From an uncultured Methylococcales bacterium (lineage in GTDB: Bacteria; Pseudomonadota; Gammaproteobacteria; Methylococcales; Methylomonadaceae): a DNA stretch of 64,000 bases. The stretch is taken from assembly GCA_903902705.1 (NCBI GenBank), contig CAIUVX010000139.1:81916-145915 (forward strand). Reading direction: 5' to 3'. Under the pieces are notes generated by a model that worked only from the letters and a program-made list of their open reading frames with translations, did no database searches and was not told the origin of the DNA. Both the position numbers and the translations under genes were made by a program. Shown one piece after another: positions 36,155-44,629 of the stretch; position 1 is the stretch's first letter; each line of letters begins with the position of its first letter.

Positions 36155-36788
36155 AAAAACAAATTGGGACGCTTATTATGGCAATAGTAGCTCGTTAAGT
36201 TCAATTACACGAAATATTACTATAAAAAATATTGCAAAAATTATTGATAATATTATTCTGATAGATAATAAATGGCAGCCACAAAAAATTATAGAGCTTG
36301 GTGGTGCAAATAGCTGTCTATACGACCACATAAAAAATAAATTCAAACCTAATCAATACTTGGTTATAGATAATAATAAAACAGGGCTTGATTTGTTGAA
36401 AAAAAAATTTGGCAATGATGGCGTGTTATTAATTAAAAATGCTGATATTTTGAATTATACAGTCAGCAATGAAAATGCCGATTTAATTTATAGTGTTGGT
36501 TTAGTTGAGCATTTTGATATTGAAGGGACTGAAAAAGCAATCGAAGCTCACTTTAATATGTTAAAAACAGGTGGCTATTGCATCATAACATTTCCAACTC
36601 CCACATTTTTATATAGAATAACAAGAGGGTTAGCTGAAATATTAAATCTATGGTTATTTTGGGATGAACGACCATTGCATTTTGATGAAGTTATTAATAC
36701 TGTGAATAAATATGCTAAGGTGTTAAAAACTACTATAAATTGGTCAATTATTCTTACCCAAGGCATCATTGTTGCTCAGAAGCGTTAA
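36147..36788 (+). CDS. SAM-dependent methyltransferase (class I)
   Basis: A 213-residue protein with a Rossmann methyltransferase signature: KIIELGGANSCLYDHI (motif I, SAM binding), YLVIDNN (acidic residue at the end of strand 2), and ADLIYSVGLVEHFD (motif around strand 4), then MLKTGGYCIITFPTP. It overlaps the GT2-GtrA gene by eight bases and may modify the sugar or lipid made by that cassette (inference). The substrate is unknown. Composition is AT-rich, as expected of acquired surface-glycan genes. Confidence 0.82.
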   Translation: MIKKTNWDAYYGNSSSLSSITRNITIKNIAKIIDNIILIDNKWQPQKIIELGGANSCLYDHIKNKFKPNQYLVIDNNKTGLDLLKKKFGNDGVLLIKNADILNYTVSNENADLIYSVGLVEHFDIEGTEKAIEAHFNMLKTGGYCIITFPTPTFLYRITRGLAEILNLWLFWDERPLHFDEVINTVNKYAKVLKTTINWSIILTQGIIVAQKR

Positions 36789-36844
36789 TTTTTCCTAGCT
36801 CCCATGTGCCGCGTCACTGCCATTAAGCACCGCGTACCGCGTAC

Positions 36845-36869
36845 GTTGGGTTGAGGAACGAAACCCAAC
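36845..36869. repeat. REP-like hairpin GTTGGGTT
   Basis: The arms GTTGGGTT (36845-36852) and AACCCAAC (36862-36869) flank GAGGAACGA. A second repeat-like segment with ATGAAGCTTGCG follows at about 36965 and recurs at 39638 inside another palindrome. The 36789-37065 gap contains nothing else recognisable. Confidence 0.55.
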
Positions 36870-37065
36870 ATTCTCAATGTATTCGCTACTTGCCAAGAAC
36901 ACACAACCTTTTTATCTAATTATAAATTGGTTGCGTGATACAACGTCATAAAATGCGTGTAGCATGAAGCTTGCGAAATACGGTGTGTTTCGATGCTTGG
37001 GTTATTAACAACGCCTATGGTCTTCATCTGTCATAACAGGTTTAATATTACAACCAGAGTTTGTG

Positions 37066-37632
37066 TTATTTGCTATAACTGGCAAATCCCTCTGTGTCTC
37101 TTCGACTATTCTGATCTTGTCGCCAACTCTCATAATTTGCTTCGTATTGTTCTCGTGCCGCTTGAGCTTGCCTAGCCCTATCAATATTGAACTGATCTAT
37201 AAAACCTTGTGTCTGCGCGGGGGTGAAACGTAGCTGATTTCCGCCATTTCCATAATAATTATTTCCTGAATAATTACTCCCTGGATAATATTGCCCCAGT
37301 TGCGGCTGTACTGCCATTGGTGGCATGGGTGGCGCGTTAAAACGTCTAGTCTCAGTGATAAATTCTCTCGATGCACGCTCAGATGCGTAGTATTGCTGCA
37401 TTTCGTTGGCATGGGCAGTCTGTTTTGCCATCTCCGCATTACTTCGGTGAGCAATCTCAGCATTCCGTTGATCTATAAAGCCTTGTCTTTGCGCGGGCGA
37501 ATACTGCTGTTGATAACGTTCATCGGAAAAAGAATGTCTGCCCGACTTGTCTCGCCAGAGTTCCATCACTGATGGGTCGGCTATTGCTGCTGCTGACATC
37601 AATACTAGCGTCGGTATTATTACTATTTTCAT
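37066..37632 (-). CDS. Secreted Gln/Asn/Arg-rich protein with duplicated QGFIDQ motif
   Basis: A 188-residue predicted periplasmic or secreted protein. The signal peptide is MKIVIIPTLVLMSAAAIA. I chose ATG 37632 rather than the longer frame start at 37701 because AGGAAG lies seven bases upstream and the signal peptide then starts correctly. Two similar blocks, YSPAQRQGFIDQRNAEIAHR and FTPAQTQGFIDQFNIDRARQ, flank a Pro/Gly/Tyr/Asn-rich centre (PPMPPMAVQPQLG, YYPGSNYSGNNYY). I recognise no family. It is read away from the small-protein genes that follow. Confidence 0.7.
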   Translation of the reverse strand: MKIVIIPTLVLMSAAAIADPSVMELWRDKSGRHSFSDERYQQQYSPAQRQGFIDQRNAEIAHRSNAEMAKQTAHANEMQQYYASERASREFITETRRFNAPPMPPMAVQPQLGQYYPGSNYSGNNYYGNGGNQLRFTPAQTQGFIDQFNIDRARQAQAAREQYEANYESWRQDQNSRRDTEGFASYSK

Positions 37633-37823
37633 TTTCGCTCTTCCTAAGTTTGGTATAAATTGTAAGTTGGTGTCAGGCAACCTGATGCGAGTGCTTGGCA
37701 TCCATCACAGATTGGTCGAATTATCACACAGTTAGTGTGAACTGAAAGTGAATAATGCGGGTGGCGGTCTAACAATAAATTTTTAGACTCCAGAGCGAGA
37801 AATTAATGCAGAGCAAGATAGGA
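37633..37823. other. Intergenic region with divergent promoters
   Basis: This is the non-duplicated part of a 337-base gap between divergently read genes. A small palindrome TCACAC/GTGTGA lies near 37723. No gene or RNA is recognised. Confidence 0.4.
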
Positions 37824-38404
37824 TGGGTTGTTCACGTTCAGTTCACTCTCATACTGTGATACTGTCATCGACTTGATGCAATACACAATCCTATCATCAA
37901 GCAAACTAATGGAAAATATTTAAATTCTAACTTACTTTTTAATCAACATTGCATTAAGCGAACTCAGTCATGAAATTAATACTACAAATTGTCCTAGGTG
38001 TCAGTATAGGGATTGTGTTGGGAGGATCATTGTTGTATTTGTACACAGGTGCGTTTGCGGAACAATTGATTAGTGCCGTATTAAACCAATCCGTGGGTCA
38101 AAATAAAATTCCAGCACATCAGTTTATTGCTGTTGATAGTTCATTGCCTGCAACAACAATATTACCCCTCCTAAAACCTCCTACTGTAGAACTACCGATT
38201 GCCGAAATTAATCCAGTAGATGCCACTGATATTGCCGAGGCAGATGATATAGGACTAACGGAGAAAGCATTTAAAGAATCTTATAAAAAACCAGACAAAT
38301 GCCAGTCACCCAATGAAGATCACGATCTTTTAGTTGCTTGTGGCAATGAACACATCCATGCTAGAGATAAGTTTGAAGAAGCATGGCGACAGGGAGAATT
38401 TTAA
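37824..38404 (+). repeat. Segmental duplication, copy 1
   Basis: The segment from TGGGTTGTTCAC through the end of the 144-residue gene matches 39717-40306 over both the upstream region and the coding region, with strong identity around the start codon and at the C-terminal end. Confidence 0.85.
37970..38404 (+). CDS. Small single-pass membrane protein, paralogue 1
   Basis: A 144-residue protein with an N-terminal membrane helix (about 4-28, LILQIVLGVSIGIVLGGSLL), a variable Pro-rich middle and a conserved C-terminus (YKKPDKCQSPNEDHDLLVAC) ending in acidic and basic residues. The 153-residue gene at 39845 is its paralogue; helix and C-terminus are nearly identical while the linker differs. 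No family is recognised. The two conserved cysteines in the C-terminal domain may form a disulfide in the periplasm (inference). The FGE-fold gene lies between the two copies. Confidence 0.75.
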   Translation: MKLILQIVLGVSIGIVLGGSLLYLYTGAFAEQLISAVLNQSVGQNKIPAHQFIAVDSSLPATTILPLLKPPTVELPIAEINPVDATDIAEADDIGLTEKAFKESYKKPDKCQSPNEDHDLLVACGNEHIHARDKFEEAWRQGEF

Positions 38405-38491
38405 ACATAATTTTTGAGTTGGTTTTTACAATGCTTTCACAGTTTTTAACGCTACTCGGCTTATACAACAATTAATTACAGCAGGTTAGTT

Positions 38492-39574
38492 ATGAAATAT
38501 CGACTAATGATTTTACTTTTTTACAGTTTATCCTCGTATGGTTTTGATAAATTTGATGCGGCGATCTGTGATGCGGGTGTCGATAATCCAGCGCGGGTTC
38601 TGTGCTATCGAAACGCTGGGGCTTTCTCTCAGTGCCAAAACAACGACGCAACTGCTGAACTAAGCTGCTACAAAGACAAAATCAACCTTGCGGAATCAGA
38701 AAAAAAAGAAGCCTGCCCGACCACTACGCAAGGAAAATGTATCGCCGTTGGAGATGCCGCATACATTGCACCGAATGATTATTCTTCGAGTGCAGTCAAA
38801 CTGCCAGATAAACAACAGTCAGCTAAGGAAAAACCAGCAGTAGAAACTGATTCTTTGCCGCCAGAAATAGCAAAACTTGAATCTGATATGGTCGTAATCA
38901 ACGGCGATTGTTTTATGATGGGTAGTGGTCTCGACACTAAAAAGATAAGAATGGGTGATGAAAGACAACATAAAATCTGCGTAAAAGATTTTGAAATTGG
39001 TAAATATGAAGTCACACAAGCACAATGGCGGGCGGTAATGGGTAACAATCCATCGCACTTTAAAGGTGACAACTTGCCTGTTGAACAAGTTACTTATAAC
39101 TATGTGCAGGATTTTATTAAAAAGCTAAATACTCAAACAGGTAAAACCTATCGACTACCGACTGAGGCAGAATGGGAATATGCAGCTCGCAAGGATACAA
39201 CGACTGCATTTTATACAGGCGACTGTATTAACACCAAACAAGCCAACTATAACGGTACTTATGATTATAATAACTGTGGTGCAAAAACAGGGGCTTATAA
39301 ACAAACAACCGTTGCCGTTGGTTCATACCCCGCTAATCCGTGGGGCTTGTATGATATGGCTGGTAATGTGTGGGAATGGACGTGTTCAGTGTATGATTCA
39401 AGTTATGGCGGTAGTGAAAACCAATGTGAAAGCAATAATGGTGCTGGGATGGTGCATGTGGTTCGTGGCGGTTCGTGGCTTGGCAACCCAATCAGATTGC
39501 GCTCGGCGAACCGTGGCAGATTCTCACCTGACAGCCGTGACAGCGGTCTTGGTTTCCGTCTTTCTAGGATGTAA
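38492..39574 (+). CDS. Exported FGE/SUMF1-fold (C-type-lectin-like) protein
   Basis: A 360-residue protein with a short signal peptide (about 1-18), a Cys-rich N-terminal part (about 20-90) and a formylglycine-generating-enzyme-fold domain (about 130-360). Seen in order: CFMMGSG, FEIGKYEVTQAQWRAVMGNN, PSHFKGDNLPVEQVT, YRLPTEAEWEYAAR, WGLYDMAGNVWEW and RGGSW through GFRLSRM at the end. The reactive cysteines of true formylglycine generators are not evident, so a ligand-binding role is more likely. The last 33 residues before the stop are the region that is hypervariable in retroelement targets with this fold. Here it carries L, G, N, I, R, G, R, F, S, D at the positions that are typically diversified. 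No reverse transcriptase is in the window. Confidence 0.88.
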   Translation: MKYRLMILLFYSLSSYGFDKFDAAICDAGVDNPARVLCYRNAGAFSQCQNNDATAELSCYKDKINLAESEKKEACPTTTQGKCIAVGDAAYIAPNDYSSSAVKLPDKQQSAKEKPAVETDSLPPEIAKLESDMVVINGDCFMMGSGLDTKKIRMGDERQHKICVKDFEIGKYEVTQAQWRAVMGNNPSHFKGDNLPVEQVTYNYVQDFIKKLNTQTGKTYRLPTEAEWEYAARKDTTTAFYTGDCINTKQANYNGTYDYNNCGAKTGAYKQTTVAVGSYPANPWGLYDMAGNVWEWTCSVYDSSYGGSENQCESNNGAGMVHVVRGGSWLGNPIRLRSANRGRFSPDSRDSGLGFRLSRM

Positions 39575-39627
39575 ATCTTTGCTCTTTATCCAACACCTTT
39601 ATTTGTTTGCGCGTAGCAATGTAGCAA

Positions 39628-39673
39628 GTAGCCCACATGAAGCTTGCGGAATGAGGGGCTTTTCGTGGGCTAC
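39628..39673. repeat. REP-like palindrome GTAGCCCAC/GTGGGCTAC
   Basis: Perfect nine-base arms at 39628-39636 and 39665-39673 enclose ATGAAGCTTGCGG, a sequence also seen near 36965. It lies 54 bases after the FGE-fold gene in a 270-base gap. Confidence 0.6.
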
Positions 39674-39716
39674 CACTGTTCACTGTGTTCCGCGCTCCGC
39701 TCCACACGGGCTTGTG

Positions 39717-40306
39717 CTGGGTTATTCACTTTCAGTTCACTCTCATACTGTGATACTGTCGCCGACTTGATACGATACACAAACCTATCATCAAGCAAGC
39801 CTCATATTACTTTTTAATCAACATTGCATTAAGCGGACTCAGTCATGAAATTAATACTACAAATTACCCTAGGTGTCAGTCTAGGGATCGTGTTAGGCGG
39901 CTCATTGTTGTCTTTATATACAGGGGCGTTCGCGGAACAATTGGTTAGTGCTGCACTAAAAACACTTCCGCCACCTAAGTCTAGTTCTGTTGATAATTTA
40001 TTGCCCGCAACACTACCACCACCCATCGCCCCCAAACCCATAGAAGAATCTATTCCAGCACCACCGATCAGCACAACACCAGCACCGATTGCCGAAATTA
40101 ATCCTGTAGTTAAAGATCCCTCTGTTATTGCCGAGGAAGAAGATCAAAAACAAATGGGGATAAAGTTTAAAGCGTCTTATAAAAAACCAGACAAATGCCT
40201 ATCGCCCAATCAAGATCACGATCTTTTAGTTGCTTGTGGCAATGAATATATCCGTGCTAGAGATAAGTTTGAAAAATTATGGCAACAGGGAGAATTTAAA
40301 AAATAA
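39717..40306 (+). repeat. Segmental duplication, copy 2
   Basis: This second copy of the 37824-38404 unit includes the promoter region (TTCAGTTCACTCTCATACTG) and the coding sequence. Divergence is concentrated in the gene's proline-rich linker. Confidence 0.85.
39845..40306 (+). CDS. Small single-pass membrane protein, paralogue 2
   Basis: A 153-residue paralogue of the protein at 37970. The N-terminal helix (LILQITLGVSLGIVLGGSLL), the GAFAEQL segment and the C-terminal YKKPDKCLSPNQDHDLLVAC block are conserved. The linker is longer and rich in proline (TLPPPIAPKP, PAPPISTTPAP). Same-strand tandem placement and matching upstream DNA show a recent duplication. Function is unknown. Confidence 0.75.
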   Translation: MKLILQITLGVSLGIVLGGSLLSLYTGAFAEQLVSAALKTLPPPKSSSVDNLLPATLPPPIAPKPIEESIPAPPISTTPAPIAEINPVVKDPSVIAEEEDQKQMGIKFKASYKKPDKCLSPNQDHDLLVACGNEYIRARDKFEKLWQQGEFKK

Positions 40307-40418
40307 TTGCTAAACACAAAGACGCAAAAATTTATCGTTCCAACGCTATATAGCTAAGTAAGTGTGGTTATCACAAATACCTGAAGTGCCATGTTGCTTC
40401 CTCGTTACATCCCTAAAA

Positions 40419-40919
40419 CTATAGGGTTTTATGTTCAATAACAATCGCAAGTGGCTGAGGCCCTGTTAGTTTTATACGTTGCCCTGCGTTCAGAACAAGG
40501 CGTGTGCCAACACAATCAGGTGCGATGGGAATTTGTTTACCGTCGCGTTCAATGAGTGCGGCAAGAACAACTTGGCGTGGTCTGCCATAATCAAAAATTT
40601 CATTTAAGGCGGCGCGGATGGTTCTGCCTGTGTAAAACACATCGTCAATTAGAATAATATCGCGCCCTTCGATGTTATGAGGTAAGTGACTGGGTTTTAC
40701 ATTGGGGTGTACGCCTATTTGAGAAAAATCATCTCGATAAAATGAAATGTCCAATAAGCCTAAGGGTTCAGGAATCGCTAAACGGGCGTGCATGATTTCA
40801 GCTATCCATACCCCACCCGTGCGGATACCAATCATTAATGGATTGATAAGTTGTCTTTCAATAATGGTGTGTTTTAGTTCTGTTTCCAGATTGTTCAGTA
40901 ATTCAGCTAATGCTAACAC
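40419..40919 (-). CDS. pyrR: Bifunctional PyrR (pyrimidine regulator / uracil phosphoribosyltransferase)
   Basis: A 166-residue phosphoribosyltransferase-fold protein with the PRPP-binding loop IILIDDVFYTGRTIRAAL and the LIERDGKQIP and VGTRLVLNAGQRIKL segments typical of PyrR. In gammaproteobacteria with a gshB-tonB-algH-ruvX-pyrR operon it is normally followed by pyrB and pyrC'. Here pyrB/pyrC' stand 7 kb away on the other strand. Its start overlaps the ruvX end by 17 bases. No PyrR-binding leader was identified before pyrB. Confidence 0.94.
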   Translation of the reverse strand: MLALAELLNNLETELKHTIIERQLINPLMIGIRTGGVWIAEIMHARLAIPEPLGLLDISFYRDDFSQIGVHPNVKPSHLPHNIEGRDIILIDDVFYTGRTIRAALNEIFDYGRPRQVVLAALIERDGKQIPIAPDCVGTRLVLNAGQRIKLTGPQPLAIVIEHKTL

Positions 40920-41382
40920 TCGCGCCTCCGTTGCTATGGTGATTTAACCACGTTTGTAAAATAAGTTGTGCAGCCAGTTGATCTTGTACTGCCCAGAGTT
41001 TGGTTGCCCCCACATGGACTTCATCAAACAATAATTGCTTTGCTTCAAAAGTGGATAGGGTTTCGTCTTGTTGAAAAACAGGTAATTGGAATCGCCCTTC
41101 TAATTGCCGACAAAATTTTAACATACGCGGGGTAACAGGGTTGTCAGAGCCGTCTTGTTGTCTTGAAATGCCGACCACTAAACCGACAGGTTGCCATTCT
41201 CGAATCAGTTGCCCGATAATTTCCCAGTTAGGATTTTGCTGAATGGAACGTATAGTTTGTAAAGGACTGGCGGTAGCCGTGGTAGTTTGCCCGACGGCAA
41301 TGCCTATTTTTTTTGTACCAAAATCAAAACCTAAATAGGTGGTGCTGGTGGTTTTGCTTAATAGCGGGTCTAGTTTACGCAT
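40903..41382 (-). CDS. ruvX: Putative pre-16S rRNA nuclease RuvX/YqgF
   Basis: A 159-residue RNase H-fold protein of the YqgF family, linked to maturation of the 16S rRNA 5' end. The first catalytic aspartate lies in YLGFDFGTKKIGIAVGQ, followed by LVVGISRQQDGSDNPVT and the FQQDETLSTFEA segment with the conserved acidic residue. It overlaps algH upstream by eight bases and pyrR downstream, as is usual in this operon. Confidence 0.95.
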   Translation of the reverse strand: MRKLDPLLSKTTSTTYLGFDFGTKKIGIAVGQTTTATASPLQTIRSIQQNPNWEIIGQLIREWQPVGLVVGISRQQDGSDNPVTPRMLKFCRQLEGRFQLPVFQQDETLSTFEAKQLLFDEVHVGATKLWAVQDQLAAQLILQTWLNHHSNGGASVSIS

Positions 41383-41938
41383 GACCAGCAGGTATGGTCA
41401 GTGTATTAATATTAATGCCCATTTGGTCAGCAGCAGCACGCCAGCGTAAATCTATGGGGGTGTCAAATAAAATTTGTTCGCCAAAAGGGCTGGTTAGCCA
41501 CGCATTTGCCAGTATTTCTTGTTCTAACTGTCCTTCGCTCCAGCCTGCATAACCTAAGGCAACTAAATAGGATTCTGGTCCTTTATCTAATGCTATCGCT
41601 TCAATGACATCACGCGAAGTGGTCAGAGAAATAGTATCAGACACTTCAATACTCATATCCCATTCCCCTCCTGTTGGATGCAATACAAAACCTCGCTCTT
41701 GCTGCACAGGGCCGCCTGCAAACACGATGGATTGCGCGGCAGTTTTTGAGGTAACACGGATTTTCATTTGTTTAAAAATATCACCTAGTTTCATATTGGC
41801 TGAGCGATTGATAACAATACCCAATGCACCGCTGTCGCTATGCTGGCATAAATAGGTGACGGTATGAAAAAAAGTCGGGTCATCCAAATTAGGCATGGCG
41901 ATAATAAATTGGTTATTAAGATAGGTGACTTCGGTCAT
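41375..41938 (-). CDS. algH: AlgH/YqgE family protein (DUF179)
   Basis: A 187-residue protein of the widespread UPF0301 family; its biochemical role is not established. Diagnostic segments are MTEVTYLNNQFIIAMPNLDD, TYLCQHSDSGALGIVINR, FAGGPVQQERGFVLH and LGYAGWSEGQLEQE. I prefer the ATG at 41938 to the TTG at 41953 because the family begins at this methionine. It lies between tonB and ruvX and overlaps ruvX. Confidence 0.94.
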   Translation of the reverse strand: MTEVTYLNNQFIIAMPNLDDPTFFHTVTYLCQHSDSGALGIVINRSANMKLGDIFKQMKIRVTSKTAAQSIVFAGGPVQQERGFVLHPTGGEWDMSIEVSDTISLTTSRDVIEAIALDKGPESYLVALGYAGWSEGQLEQEILANAWLTSPFGEQILFDTPIDLRWRAAADQMGININTLTIPAGHA

Positions 41939-41968
41939 GTGTCTTGGTATCAAAAGGTAGGTGTGATT

Positions 41969-42970
41969 TTATTGGGTGATTAGCCCAGATTCGTCTGAAA
42001 ATTTCCAGACACGAGTTATAAGCAGTATATCAAGTTCGCTACGCAATTTTGCAGGTAATGGAGGAAAAGGTGCGCTCATACGGACGATATTTTTTGCCTG
42101 TTCATCAAGTTCTGGAATTCCAGAAGAATGAGTAATGCGCATACTGTCAATGCTCCCATCCATTTTTATACCAACATCCATTGTTAAGGTCGCCGAAAAA
42201 CCTGCTTTGCTTGCCGCTGCGGGGTAATTATTATTCCCTACGCGCTCTACTTTAGTATCCCAATCTCTTTTATATTGTGCTACCACTGATTTATTAGCAC
42301 TGACTTGGTTAACCGATTTAGTGGTTGTCGCCTGCATCACGCTGACTGGTCGCTGTACTGTTTGTGCAGCTTGTTCCATAATTTGTTGCTGTAAAATAGC
42401 GGCTGATAAATGATGGTGTGTTTCAGGGCGACTGCTAGTGCTTAATTCATTGGGAATATCGATTTTTTGCTCGGATTCCTTTTGAGTAATAATTTTCTGC
42501 TCTACTTTAGGTTTACTCACTGGCTGAAAATTATCTTCAATCGGCGGTTTTACCTGAGGAGTAGGTTTAATTTTTTCAGGCGTTTTTGGAATTGGTTTTG
42601 CCGAAGGTGGCGGTTTAATTTTTTCTTGCATTTTAGGAATAGGCTTTACCTGAGGCGCAGGTTTAGCTTTTTCAATTGGCTTTTCTAGGTGTTTAACTGG
42701 CTCAGGCTTACTGATACTGGTTTGCTGACCTGACGCTAACTGATTTTCTGCTGCCAAAAATTGCGCTTTTTCAGGAGCGTCTATTGAAGGAGTCGTGATT
42801 AAGGTAATATCAATATCTCTACTAACGCTTTCTGGCTCTGGCTTAGCCAATTCCACTTCCAAACTGATAATAATATGCACAACAACAGCGATGGCGATAG
42901 CCACCCATAAGGCGTAATTATCAGGCAATGTAGCCGCAGGAGAATAGTTAGGCATTACTTGATCGGTCAT
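41969..42970 (-). CDS. TonB-like energy transducer
   Basis: A 333-residue protein with an N-terminal membrane anchor (about 17-36), a long Pro/Lys/Glu-rich periplasmic spacer (about 60-190, repeated KPIPK and EKIKP units) and a C-terminal TonB domain (about 240-325, with YPAAASKAGFSATLTMDVG and PPLPAKLR). It would couple the proton-motive force to outer-membrane transporters. Its start overlaps the gshB stop by one base, the conserved order gshB-tonB-algH. ExbB/ExbD are not in the window. Confidence 0.93.
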   Translation of the reverse strand: MTDQVMPNYSPAATLPDNYALWVAIAIAVVVHIIISLEVELAKPEPESVSRDIDITLITTPSIDAPEKAQFLAAENQLASGQQTSISKPEPVKHLEKPIEKAKPAPQVKPIPKMQEKIKPPPSAKPIPKTPEKIKPTPQVKPPIEDNFQPVSKPKVEQKIITQKESEQKIDIPNELSTSSRPETHHHLSAAILQQQIMEQAAQTVQRPVSVMQATTTKSVNQVSANKSVVAQYKRDWDTKVERVGNNNYPAAASKAGFSATLTMDVGIKMDGSIDSMRITHSSGIPELDEQAKNIVRMSAPFPPLPAKLRSELDILLITRVWKFSDESGLITQ

Positions 42971-43917
42971 CAGTTTATCGCTTGCTCAATATGATCCATT
43001 AGTAGACCACAAATATTCAGTCCAAATTGCGTATCCAATTCCACCACGCACGTCGGGCTAGTAACATTAATTTCTGTCAGCGTGTCGCCTATTACGTCTA
43101 AACCAACAAAAACCAGTCCTTTATCGCGTAATGTCGCTCCAACTTCATTGGCAATCCAACGGTCTCTATCAGTTAAGGGACGACCTTCTGCGCGTCCACC
43201 TGCGGCAAGATTGCCACGCGTTTCGCCTTGCGCGGGAATACGCGCTAAACAATAAGGCACAGGTTCGCCATTAATGACTAGAATACGTTTATCGCCGTCT
43301 TTAATCGCAGGCAAATATTTTTGTGCCATCACATAACGACTATTGTATTCAGTCATGGTTTCCAGAATCACACTAAGATTAGGATCATTTTGACGCAAAT
43401 GAAAAATAGAGGTGCCGCCCATGCCGTCTAGCGGTTTTAAAATAATTTCCCCTTGTTCGGTTAAAAAATCTCTAATCCGTTTTGGCTCTCTGGTAACTAA
43501 GGTTTCAGCGCAACATTGCGGAAACCATGCAGTAAATAATTTTTCATTAGCATCACGCAACGACTGCGGTTTATTGACCACATAAGCACCCATACTTTCG
43601 GCACGTTCCAATAAATATGTCGCGTAAATAAATTCTTGATTAAACGGCGGGTCTTTACGCATCATAATGACTTGCAATGCGTGCAGCGGAATATCCTGCT
43701 CATCAATGAACTGATACCACTGCTTAGCATCACGCTGAACTTTTAGCGTGCGCGTGCGGGCATAAGCAATGCCATTTCTTAAAAATAAGTCATTTAACTC
43801 CATGTAATGCAATTCCCATCCGCGTGCTTGGGCTTCCAGTAACATAGCAAAACTGGTGTCTTTTTTTATATTGATATGGGCTATAGAGTCCATAACCATA
43901 CCGAGTTTAATAGGCAT
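42970..43917 (-). CDS. gshB: Glutathione synthetase
   Basis: GshB joins gamma-glutamylcysteine and glycine. The protein is an ATP-grasp enzyme with MPIKLGMVMDSIAHINIKKD at the start, the MRKDPPFNQEFIYATYLLE block, ILKPLDGMGGTSIF (nucleotide loop) and NVTSPTC near the end. I chose ATG 43917 (315 residues, the usual family length) over the upstream frame start at 43989, which adds 24 residues without similarity. It heads the minus-strand operon running to pyrR. Confidence 0.97.
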   Translation of the reverse strand: MPIKLGMVMDSIAHINIKKDTSFAMLLEAQARGWELHYMELNDLFLRNGIAYARTRTLKVQRDAKQWYQFIDEQDIPLHALQVIMMRKDPPFNQEFIYATYLLERAESMGAYVVNKPQSLRDANEKLFTAWFPQCCAETLVTREPKRIRDFLTEQGEIILKPLDGMGGTSIFHLRQNDPNLSVILETMTEYNSRYVMAQKYLPAIKDGDKRILVINGEPVPYCLARIPAQGETRGNLAAGGRAEGRPLTDRDRWIANEVGATLRDKGLVFVGLDVIGDTLTEINVTSPTCVVELDTQFGLNICGLLMDHIEQAIN

Positions 43918-44083
43918 TAGGGTTCCGATGTAATGAGCGGTGTTGTGGCAACGCACTTTGTGTGCGTACCATTTTAATGGAATTGTCAAAATTTGACAGT
44001 CTTGCGTACATAAGATTACTGTTTTTTATAAATCGTTGTGCGCTTATCCATCAGTAACTTCATTTGAAAAATGCGTTGAAACA

Positions 44084-44112
44084 TTTACTTTAGCATTATT
44101 TTTTGGTATAAA
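44084..44112 (+). promoter_or_regulatory. Predicted sigma70 promoter of rpmB-rpmG
   Basis: TTTACT (44084-44089) and TATAAA (44107-44112) are separated by 17 bases and lie 45 bases upstream of rpmB. AAGAGG just before the start codon is the ribosome site. Confidence 0.5.
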
Positions 44113-44157
44113 GCTCGGCTAACTTTATAAATCTAGGCACACTAAAAGAGGTTAATT

Positions 44158-44394
44158 ATGTCCAGAGTATGTGAAATAACAGGCAAACGTCCTGTTACAG
44201 GTAATAACGTATCACACGCAAACAACAGAACTAAAAGACGTTTCCTTCCTAATCTGCAACACCACCGTTTTTGGGTGGAAAGCGAAAATCGTTGGGTTCG
44301 TCTGCGCGTTTCAACCAAAGCAATGCGCATTATTGATAAAAACGGCATAGACGCTGTATTAGCGGATTTGCGTAAAAGCGGTCAAAAGGTCTAA
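44158..44394 (+). CDS. rpmB: 50S ribosomal protein L28
   Basis: The 78 residues, [20 protein letters not shown] onward with [17 protein letters not shown], are a normal L28. The pair rpmB-rpmG is standard in proteobacteria, with a 12-base gap. Confidence 0.98.
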   Translation: MSRVCEITGKRPVTGNNVSHANNRTKRRFLPNLQHHRFWVESENRWVRLRVSTKAMRIIDKNGIDAVLADLRKSGQKV

Positions 44395-44406
44395 GGGGAT
44401 AATACC

Positions 44407-44562
44407 ATGCGCGATAAAATTAAATTGATCTCTACCGAAGGCACAGGTCATTTTTATACCACCACTAAAAACAAAAAAACTATGCCTACTAAAATGGAAA
44501 TCAAAAAATTTGATCCTGTTGTTCGTAAGCACGTTATTTATAAAGAAGCCAAAATTAAGTAA
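44407..44562 (+). CDS. rpmG: 50S ribosomal protein L33
   Basis: A 51-residue protein ([20 protein letters not shown] through [11 protein letters not shown]) without the CxxC zinc motifs, the usual form paired with L28. GGGGATAATACC precedes the ATG. A strong terminator follows at 44597. Confidence 0.97.
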   Translation: MRDKIKLISTEGTGHFYTTTKNKKTMPTKMEIKKFDPVVRKHVIYKEAKIK

Positions 44563-44596
44563 TTACTGGATTGTAAGACACTTCTTTCGGTTGCTT

Positions 44597-44629
44597 AAAA
44601 AGCCACAGTTTTTGACTGTGGCTTTTTTT
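44597..44629 (+). terminator. Rho-independent terminator after rpmG
   Basis: The arms AGCCACAGT (44601-44609) and ACTGTGGCT (44615-44623) are perfect and followed by six T. Confidence 0.92.

Noticed and set aside
31120..40306. attR copy of the tRNA-Pro 3' end
   Set aside because: I looked for a repeat of the last 20 tRNA bases downstream and found none, so no island boundary is claimed.
38492..40306. Complete diversity-generating retroelement
   Set aside because: No reverse transcriptase, Avd-like gene or template repeat was found in the window; only the candidate variable region is reported.
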